11,146 bases of DNA, from contig JANXLO010000691.1 of the NCBI GenBank assembly GCA_025355115.1, positions 1 through 11,146 of the forward strand. Direction: 5' to 3'. The notes below the pieces were generated by a model. The model saw only the letters and a list, made by a program, of their open reading frames with translations, was not told the origin of the DNA and searched no databases. The position numbers and the translations under genes are program-made. Shown in pieces: positions 5,673-11,146 of this stretch (its first letter is position 1; the number at the start of each line of letters is the position of its first letter). This DNA is from Chthonomonadaceae bacterium (GTDB lineage: Bacteria; Armatimonadota; Chthonomonadetes; Chthonomonadales; Chthonomonadaceae).

Positions 5673-6752
5673 ATGGCCTCCATTACGTCCGACCTACAGA
5701 AGATTCAGGTCTCACTCTCCGTTGCCGATATTGTGATCGAGCCGGGCAGCACTGCCCAGTTGATCGTCAGCATGACAAACGGGCAGGAGGATGTAGATCG
5801 GCTCTCCCTCGAGGTGGAAGGGATCGACGTCGAATGGTACGCCATGCCGGTACCCGCCGTGAATGTCTCTCCTGGAATGCAGGTCACGGAGCGCATTCTG
5901 TTCAAAGTGCCCCGCAACAGCGCCAGTCGTGCAGGCTCCTATCCGTTTCTGGTGCGTGTGCAGGCGCAGGAGACTGGGGAGATTGGGATCGCTCAGGCCA
6001 CGCTGATAGTAAAGCCCTTCAATTTCCTGGAAGTGGAACTCGAACCTAAGCGGGCTGTCGCGACCTTTTTCCGGCCTCTCAACGATTTCGATGTCACGGT
6101 CTCGAACCAGGGCAATGCGGAGGAGACACTCGATCTCGGCGCATTCGATCCTGATGACGGCTGCGCCTATGAGTTTGATGTGGATAGAATCACCCTTAAG
6201 CCTGGGCAGACGACCGCCGTGCCCCTCGCATTGCGCCCAAAGGTTTCCTCAGTGCTTGGCGGGGTAAGGCTGTACGGCTTCACCATCACTGCACGCTCAG
6301 CTAACGACTCCTATGTCTCCGCCAGTGTGCATGGTCAGGTCGAGAAGCACGCGCTCATCTCGCCGCTGATGGGCATTTTTATGCTCTTGCTGAGTTTCGG
6401 GGTGGCAGGGTATTTCTTCTTCCGCCCGCATCCGACCCCTCCCGCGCAGATCCACTCGTTTACGGTAGCTCCTACCAAGGCCGCCTTCGGACAGCCAGTC
6501 TCCCTCTCCTGGGATGTGGATAATGCAGAGACGATCATCATTCGCCATCATGTTAAGCGCGGAGTGCAGGAGGGAGAAGAGGTCAACGATCCAGGTGAGC
6601 AGCATCTGAAGATCGGCAGCATACAGGTCAAGCCCGAATATCCAGTAACGATCTACACCCTAGTGGTTCGGGACAGGCGCGGGCAGCACGACATCACTCG
6701 CGAGGCAAAAGTAGAAGTTAGCGCGCACCCGTGCCTCAGCCAGCGAAGGTAA
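5673..6752 (+). CDS. Membrane-anchored beta-sandwich protein with an Ig-like repeat (5' part of a frameshifted gene)
   Basis: The frame encodes 359 residues. Residues 10-115 and 118-225 look like two beta-sandwich domains of the kind that bind or scaffold proteins (IEPGSTAQLIVSMTN, VTVSNQGNAEETLDL). One membrane helix follows at about 230-250 (PLMGIFMLLLSFGVAGYFFF), then an Ig-like repeat (258-350; IHSFTVAPTKAAFGQPVSLS ... IYTLVV). There is no signal peptide, so the N-terminal half is probably cytoplasmic and the repeats external. The last eight residues (HPCLSQRR) do not fit the repeat pattern and precede an early stop. The next frame immediately continues with two more copies of the same repeat, so the gene is most likely broken by a one-base loss or two-base gain at about 6721-6730. 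The ATG has only weak Shine-Dalgarno pairing (GAG 8 bases upstream). It is transcribed divergently from the zinc-ribbon/TPR operon. Not recognised as a named family. Confidence 0.82.
   Translation: MASITSDLQKIQVSLSVADIVIEPGSTAQLIVSMTNGQEDVDRLSLEVEGIDVEWYAMPVPAVNVSPGMQVTERILFKVPRNSASRAGSYPFLVRVQAQETGEIGIAQATLIVKPFNFLEVELEPKRAVATFFRPLNDFDVTVSNQGNAEETLDLGAFDPDDGCAYEFDVDRITLKPGQTTAVPLALRPKVSSVLGGVRLYGFTITARSANDSYVSASVHGQVEKHALISPLMGIFMLLLSFGVAGYFFFRPHPTPPAQIHSFTVAPTKAAFGQPVSLSWDVDNAETIIIRHHVKRGVQEGEEVNDPGEQHLKIGSIQVKPEYPVTIYTLVVRDRRGQHDITREAKVEVSAHPCLSQRR
6719..6752 (+). other. Probable frameshift junction in the Ig-repeat gene
   Basis: The upstream frame runs to TAA at 6750-6752, while the downstream frame is open only after TAG at 6719-6721, so the switch must fall in this interval. 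It contains GCGCGC (6721-6726) and CCC (6728-6730). Adding one C, or removing one GC unit, joins the frames cleanly as VSAHPVPQPAKVKSF or VSAPVPQPAKVKSF. No slippery heptamer suited to programmed -1 frameshifting is present. Confidence 0.75.
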
Positions 6753-7336
6753 AAAGCTTCGATGCCGAACCGTCGCGCATTCATGCCGGGGACATTGTCA
6801 GGCTTTCATGGGAAGCAGCGAACTATACGCAGGCGATCATAGATCCCGGCAACAGCGTACTCAGCGCGTTTCAGCGCACCATGAACGTAACGCCAGATCA
6901 GAGCATGACCTACACTCTCCGCGTCATCGGAGCAGATCAGAAGCAGGTCGAGCGAAAGGTTTCCATCACCGTTATCCCCAAGGATCAGTGCATCGCTGAC
7001 ATAGAGTATTTTGTCGTGAAGCCGAAGCTAGTATACATTGGGGAGCAGGCGCACTTACGGTGGAAGTCGCACTACGGAAGGATAGCGCACCTGTCGGCAG
7101 ATACGGGCGGTTACAGCAAAGACATCAATCTGGTGGGCGGCGCGGATATTGTTGTGGATGCCCCGACTGTCTTCACACTGACGGTCACTGACAGCGCGGG
7201 CCTGACGATCTCCAAGCAGGTGACGGTGAGCCCGGAAGCACGGCCAATCCCACCGCCTGCGCCTGTAGATCCCGGCACCAATACGCCTCCTCCGATTGAC
7301 TCACCTGCGCCCGGAAACAATCCCCCTCCGCAGTAG
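6731..7336 (+). CDS. Two Ig-like repeats and Pro-rich tail (3' part of the frameshifted gene)
   Basis: The frame gives 201 residues if translation begins at GTG 6731, but this start has no convincing ribosome site. Residues about 6-82 (VKSFDAEPSRIHAGDIVRLS ... TYTLRV) and 90-166 (IEYFVVKPKLVYIGEQAHLR ... VFTLTV) are two copies of the repeat that ends the upstream reading frame. All three copies share the order hydrophobic-x-x-F, two residues before a Pro, a Gly before a strand ending in W, and T/F-TL-x-V near the end. A low-complexity Pro/Asn tail (PPPAPVDPGTNTPPP) closes the protein. It has no signal peptide or membrane helix of its own, so as a separate protein it would stay in the cytoplasm. 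The simplest reading is the C-terminal external part of one protein of about 555 residues. If expressed alone it would be a soluble fragment. Confidence 0.65.
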   Translation: MPQPAKVKSFDAEPSRIHAGDIVRLSWEAANYTQAIIDPGNSVLSAFQRTMNVTPDQSMTYTLRVIGADQKQVERKVSITVIPKDQCIADIEYFVVKPKLVYIGEQAHLRWKSHYGRIAHLSADTGGYSKDINLVGGADIVVDAPTVFTLTVTDSAGLTISKQVTVSPEARPIPPPAPVDPGTNTPPPIDSPAPGNNPPPQ

Positions 7337-7376
7337 ACTGCAACATTTTGACCGGATTTGTATGAGTATTTCCCTG

Positions 7377-8123
7377 TTACTTCAGAGTCCTCGTCAGGAA
7401 CTCCACAGTCTGTTTCGTAACGTCGGTGTTCAGTAGAGCTGTCCCGTGTCCTGCCCCGGTGCCGACCTTCAGAAAATGTTCTTTTGCTCCGCTGGCGCCG
7501 TCTATCTCCGCCGGGCCACTCCCGGCTATCTTATCGTCCTTATCGTGGAATGTCAGCATCGACCCGGAGAATTTGCGGGCTGCTGCCACGGCGTCGAGGC
7601 CGTGATAGTTTTTGCCGGGCGAGAAGAGCACGACGGACTTCACCTGATTTGGATGCGCCGCCGCGTAGATCAAAGCGTTGTTGGCGCCATAGGAGGCGCC
7701 GATCAATGCCGCTGGGCCAGAGTCCTTCAGCGCGAACAGCCCGGCGGAGATATCTTTGCTCGTGTCCCACGGCGCGTATTCTCCGCTCTGACCTGGACCC
7801 TGCGCAGACCTCCCCGTCCCACGCTGGTCTATCGAGAGAGCCGTGTAGCCTGCCTGCTTTAGCGCGACGCAGAGGGCGTGCCAGTCGTCTCCCGATCCGC
7901 CGCGCTGGTGCAGGAGCAGAACTGCCCCGTGCGAGATGCCTTCGGGCTTGAAAATATCTCCGGAGATTGTCCATCTGTCTTCAGCTGCGATGCGCACGGC
8001 ACTGGAGTCTCCGGTCGCCTGCTCTGTCGTCACTACCTGCCCCGACTCCTTGCTGCCGCACCCCATGAGCGAGAGCGGGAGCAAGACAGCCGCGCAACAC
8101 ATGCCTAGTCTGAGCCGGTTCAT
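7377..8123 (-). CDS. Lipoprotein alpha/beta hydrolase (dienelactone-hydrolase/acyl-peptidase-like)
   Basis: The 248-residue protein begins with a lipoprotein signal (MNRLRLGMCCAAVLLPLSLM before Gly21-Cys22), so it should be lipidated at Cys22 and sit in the periplasm on a membrane. The body is an alpha/beta hydrolase. The oxyanion-type strand is AVLLLHQRGG (67-76). LSIDQRGTGRS follows, and the nucleophile elbow is GASYG with Ser144. A candidate acid is Asp194, Asp196 or Asp197 in FHDKDDK, and the catalytic His is probably His226 in GAGHG. All triad positions are present, so it is probably an active serine hydrolase of esters or peptides; the substrate is unknown. AGGAG lies 7 bases before the ATG. 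It follows the DUF4139 gene by 84 bases on the same strand with no clear promoter between. It converges on the Ig-repeat gene with only 40 bases and no visible terminator between them. Confidence 0.88.
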   Translation of the reverse strand: MNRLRLGMCCAAVLLPLSLMGCGSKESGQVVTTEQATGDSSAVRIAAEDRWTISGDIFKPEGISHGAVLLLHQRGGSGDDWHALCVALKQAGYTALSIDQRGTGRSAQGPGQSGEYAPWDTSKDISAGLFALKDSGPAALIGASYGANNALIYAAAHPNQVKSVVLFSPGKNYHGLDAVAAARKFSGSMLTFHDKDDKIAGSGPAEIDGASGAKEHFLKVGTGAGHGTALLNTDVTKQTVEFLTRTLK

Positions 8124-8207
8124 TAAGCTTCTCCTGCCGATGTCTTTATCGGCGCTCCTTCGTGGGCGACAATTCTATGACGCTGAATTTGACAGCCCGC
8201 CTCATCG

Positions 8208-9605
8208 CTAGAGCCATCTGGTTCGCACGGTATAGGATACCTTGACTTCTGTCCCTGCTGCCACCTCCACCGTAAACTCCGCTGTCCGAGCGTCCGCCTT
8301 TGCATAGGGATGCGACCGGTTGATGATCTCCCAGTCCGCCCAGAGATGCTCTACTGCGACAATGGTCACTGGTGCTTCGCTCCGATTGCGCAAGGTCATC
8401 TCGAAACGCTCCTCCACGTGCTTTTTCCCCAGTCGCTTGAAATCGGAGCGCCTGTGCTCCCCAACCAGATCGAAGGCGTCGCCGACGTAGAGGTTCAGAG
8501 TCTCACCGCGTGGAGTGTGGTCGAGGGAGTCCTCGCCTGCAAACTGCAGCCTCCCCTGACTGTCCGCCTTGAAAAGGCGCATGCGGCCCTTCGGAAGCGG
8601 AATGCCGAGGTTCGGCAGGCGATTCTCAACGAGCAGCGATATATTGACTTTCTGATAGTCCGTCGTATCGTAGTTTTCGCTGGGAAGATAACTCGTGGAG
8701 TGAATTCCCCACAGGGCGCGTCGCCCATCATAGACAAAACGTTTGCGGGCTGGCACTTCTGTAGCCGAAAGCAGAGTCATCTGCTTCTGTTCATTATTCC
8801 TCACAGTCGTTGTGCCGTCGAGAGTGTAGAGATGATATTCGAACAGCTTTTCCTCCTCGAACTGCGGGGCAGGCGTTGGCAGTGAGCTTCCATAAGCGAA
8901 CAAGTTCGCCTGCTGGTTGGTGTCTTGAAGGCTGGGCAGGCGCCTCACATCTCCTGCGACGAGCTGAATGCCAGCGTTGTCATAATCGGCTCCGCTGTAG
9001 TTGTTCAGGGTCACCCACCCGGTCAGATCTATTGCGGTGTCGTCGGCATTCATCACCGCGACGTAGTCTGCTGCCCAGGTTATCCCCTCCGTCATATAGG
9101 ATATCTCGACATCGTGCGCTCCGGGCTGTGCGCAATCGGTAAGCCAGACGAGCTGCGGGCGCGAAATGAGTCCTGGCGGCATCTCGTGCAGAGTGATCTC
9201 TCCTTGAGGACGCAGGACGATCTCTCCCGCCTCTGTCCTGACCACCATCCCAGGATCGGAATACGAAGTCTGAGCAGAGAAGTTCGGCGATACTCCGGAG
9301 GCCAACAGAGTGCCGTGAATCTGCCGAACTCTCCCCTCGGCGAGCGACTGATTGATGGTGACCTGCTTGCCAACCGACTTCTCGAGGAGCGTGTCCGGCC
9401 GAATCAGGTCGTAGCGATAGTTCTGCTCCCGGACGACGACCGTATCGGGGGCGGTGAGTGATTTGAAATGCACGGAGGTGCGATCCAGTCCTCCCGCGAC
9501 GTCCTCCACGACGACTGTATTCCTGCCGCCAATAAACTCCATTTCGCGTCGATCTCGGACGAGCGCGAAATTCTGATTGTAGATTGTAAGGGCGATCGTT
9601 CCCAT
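8208..9605 (-). CDS. DUF4139 domain-containing protein
   Basis: The 465-residue protein shows the DUF4139 pattern across most of its length. It opens IALTIYNQNFALVRDRREME, contains a central ITWAADYVAVMN (209-220) followed by GWVTLNNYSGADYDNAGIQL and VAGDVRRLP, and ends in a beta-rich stretch with YTVRTRWL. The family is largely uncharacterised. Some relatives are called mucoidy-inhibitor-like and carry an N-terminal coiled coil, which is absent here. No signal peptide or membrane helix is seen, so this copy is probably cytoplasmic unless the true start differs. AAAGGATG precedes the ATG at a workable distance and supports the start. The gene lies 17 bases after the BatA-like gene, so the two are almost certainly co-transcribed. 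Domain assignment is confident; biological role is unknown. Confidence 0.88.
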   Translation of the reverse strand: MGTIALTIYNQNFALVRDRREMEFIGGRNTVVVEDVAGGLDRTSVHFKSLTAPDTVVVREQNYRYDLIRPDTLLEKSVGKQVTINQSLAEGRVRQIHGTLLASGVSPNFSAQTSYSDPGMVVRTEAGEIVLRPQGEITLHEMPPGLISRPQLVWLTDCAQPGAHDVEISYMTEGITWAADYVAVMNADDTAIDLTGWVTLNNYSGADYDNAGIQLVAGDVRRLPSLQDTNQQANLFAYGSSLPTPAPQFEEEKLFEYHLYTLDGTTTVRNNEQKQMTLLSATEVPARKRFVYDGRRALWGIHSTSYLPSENYDTTDYQKVNISLLVENRLPNLGIPLPKGRMRLFKADSQGRLQFAGEDSLDHTPRGETLNLYVGDAFDLVGEHRRSDFKRLGKKHVEERFEMTLRNRSEAPVTIVAVEHLWADWEIINRSHPYAKADARTAEFTVEVAAGTEVKVSYTVRTRWL

Positions 9606-9622
9606 GCTGTCATCCTTTGCGG

Positions 9623-11146
9623 TCAGCCGCGCCTGCCCCAGAGTTGGGCGAGCAGGCTTTCAAGAAAAAGCAGAGGCAGAATTGCCCAGAGCAACGGGCG
9701 CCAGACCTCGGTGCCGTAGCGGGAGCGGCTGACGCTGGCCTCTATCTGCGCTGGGGTAGTGGTTATCGTCAGGCGATCCGTCGGAATACCGACTTCACGG
9801 GCTTCCGCAGCGGGGTCGGCGTAGGCGAGATTGCCTTCGCCAGAGGGGAGCCCGACTGCGAAGGCGTCCCTGGTTTTGCTGCCGTCCACAACCACCCGGT
9901 AGACGCCGGAGCGTGCCGTATCGCCGTAGGAGAACGTGACGCCCTGCGCGCCTAGCGCACTGCTCTGTGAAGTCGCTTTGCCGTCCGGCGCGGTGATGCG
10001 AACCGGCTTGTTGGCGTCGCCGAGGGGCAGGGAGAGGAACAGACTCTCGTCCAGCCGAAGGTTTCGATGCGCGGTCGCGCCCTGGCCCAGGTAGGAGAGC
10101 AGTTGGTAGACATAGGGGACGAAAACGGGTTTGAGCGGGAGTTGATTCCATGTCGCGCCTGCGCTGCTCGCGGCGAGAATCACTTTGCCTAGGCCTACTT
10201 TACGCTCGGTGAGGGCCGGGTCACCGTTTCCGAACCGGAGCACTACCTTCGCCGACTCGTCTGCTGCCGGGTCGAGTGTGTAGTAGGTGAGAAAGCGAGC
10301 AGTGCCGAGGTTCATCGCGGTGGTGTCGCGAAAGACGGCGAGCGCTGGATGCGCGAAGGGGATCGTGTCGGGATGGAGGGTCTGCGCCTCGTCGTCCCGA
10401 AGCGATTTGCGTGCGCCCAGGAGAGCAGGCAGCAGAGCAGCCAATTCGGAGTTCACCCGCTTTGCATCGGTGAGGGGGCCGGGAAAGAGCAGGAGGCCGC
10501 CGCCCGCCTTCACATATTCAGTGAGCGCGGCGGTATCCGCCGGTGAGAGGCCGGTGAGACCGGTCAGGATGACGGTGTCGTAGTCACGGAGGGTCACGCC
10601 CGTGAAACTTCCGGTCTCGCGCAGCTTCGGAGCCAGACTGCCCGCTTCACCGCCCGGCGCCATCGCGGTGAGCAGATAGAAGGACTCGCTCTTCGAGGAG
10701 TCGGCGGTCGGATGCGCGTCCTGAAGCAGTATCTTGATTCGCTCTCGGCAGCGCACGACGAACTCGGCGGAGTTGTCCCGCGTCAGTCCGTCCGTCTCCG
10801 AAAGCGCGATGCGGCCCACATGAATCCCGGGCTGCGCTATCAGCGGCGTGAAGTCCGCGACGGTAGCGCCGTTCGGGGAGATGGAGAGACGCTTAGACCC
10901 TGCTGGCTTGCCATCGATGGTGAGATTTACCTGTACGTTGCTGCGGGCACGGGAACCGGAATTGACTATCCGACTCTCGACACGGGCGGGCAGATAGGGG
11001 GTGACCAGTTCGCGTCCGACGCTGGGCGCCTCGACGCTCAGATTCTCCCTCTGTGCAGCTGGCGCCCCCACCGATGTCCAGGTGAGTCGAGCCTCCTTGG
11101 CCAACGCTCCCCAGATCGCGTGGCCGGCCTCTTTTCTGCTGCTCTC
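9623..11146 (-). CDS. BatA/VWA-type membrane protein, C-terminal 507 residues, 5' end outside the window
   Basis: The frame is open to the right edge, so the real start lies beyond 11146. The TTG at 11104 is only an internal codon. Visible from the N-side are a CARDB-like beta-sandwich (about 40-130; VTPYLPARVESRIVNSGSRA, PGIHVGRIALSETDGLTRDN) and then a segment resembling a class I glutamine amidotransferase-like fold without its catalytic residues (about 135-230; DYDTVILTGL, VKAGGGLLLFPG). Another beta-rich domain follows. A C-terminal membrane helix (PLLWAILPLLFLESLLAQLW) ends in a short basic tail. In relatives the missing part is a BatA N-terminal membrane hairpin plus a von Willebrand A domain, and the visible start reads like the end of such a VWA domain. 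These proteins are membrane-anchored and linked to envelope or MoxR-type chaperone systems; no MoxR gene is visible. It heads an apparent operon with the DUF4139 and lipoprotein hydrolase genes. Confidence 0.8.
   Translation of the reverse strand, partial: ESSRKEAGHAIWGALAKEARLTWTSVGAPAAQRENLSVEAPSVGRELVTPYLPARVESRIVNSGSRARSNVQVNLTIDGKPAGSKRLSISPNGATVADFTPLIAQPGIHVGRIALSETDGLTRDNSAEFVVRCRERIKILLQDAHPTADSSKSESFYLLTAMAPGGEAGSLAPKLRETGSFTGVTLRDYDTVILTGLTGLSPADTAALTEYVKAGGGLLLFPGPLTDAKRVNSELAALLPALLGARKSLRDDEAQTLHPDTIPFAHPALAVFRDTTAMNLGTARFLTYYTLDPAADESAKVVLRFGNGDPALTERKVGLGKVILAASSAGATWNQLPLKPVFVPYVYQLLSYLGQGATAHRNLRLDESLFLSLPLGDANKPVRITAPDGKATSQSSALGAQGVTFSYGDTARSGVYRVVVDGSKTRDAFAVGLPSGEGNLAYADPAAEAREVGIPTDRLTITTTPAQIEASVSRSRYGTEVWRPLLWAILPLLFLESLLAQLWGRRG

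Noticed and set aside
6722..6752. Programmed -1 ribosomal frameshifting in the Ig-repeat gene
   Set aside because: The required direction fits a -1 slip, but the interval has no slippery heptamer of X-XXY-YYZ type and no clear downstream pseudoknot. A simple indel in a short repeat explains it better.
9623..11104. TTG at 11104 as the true start of the BatA-like gene
   Set aside because: The same frame remains open through the last 14 codons to the window edge, and the protein at this point reads as the inside of a domain, so the gene is truncated by the window.

Overview
This is a GC-rich bacterial window with about seven complete protein genes, one gene broken by a frameshift, and two genes that run off the window edges. 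No rRNA, tRNA, CRISPR array, insertion sequence or phage gene was seen. The family mix (NrdR with a HAD phosphatase, BatA/VWA-type surface protein with DUF4139, Pro/Ala-rich TPR proteins and Ig-repeat proteins) most resembles Acidobacteriota of the Terriglobia type. That assignment is an inference from gene content, not a marker-gene result.

Left block (1-1880, minus strand): nrdR, a HAD-type phosphatase and an unidentified partial gene form a tight operon with gaps or overlaps of a few bases. A 448-base upstream region holds a promoter with a perfect -35 hexamer, an NrdR-box-like palindrome, a cluster of GAGCGGA repeats and several hairpins. The last of these includes a terminator-like stem for the gene block to its right.

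Central block (1880-7336): two minus-strand genes overlap by 16 bases. One encodes a zinc-ribbon/TPR protein with one membrane segment. The other encodes an exported TPR protein with a long Ala/Pro/Lys linker. Divergent from them is a membrane-anchored beta-sandwich protein with three Ig-like repeats, split by a frameshift between repeats 1 and 2. Two near-perfect sigma70-type promoters lie back to back between the two arms, 21 bp apart at their -35 elements. This suggests one co-regulated envelope module, which I do not recognise as a named system.

Right block (7377-11146, minus strand): a BatA/VWA-like membrane protein (5' end outside the window), a DUF4139 protein 17 bases downstream, and a lipoprotein alpha/beta hydrolase 84 bases further on. 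They are probably co-transcribed and again point to the cell envelope.

The strongest leads are the divergent zinc-ribbon/TPR and Ig-repeat module, its frameshift, and the regulatory region of nrdR.
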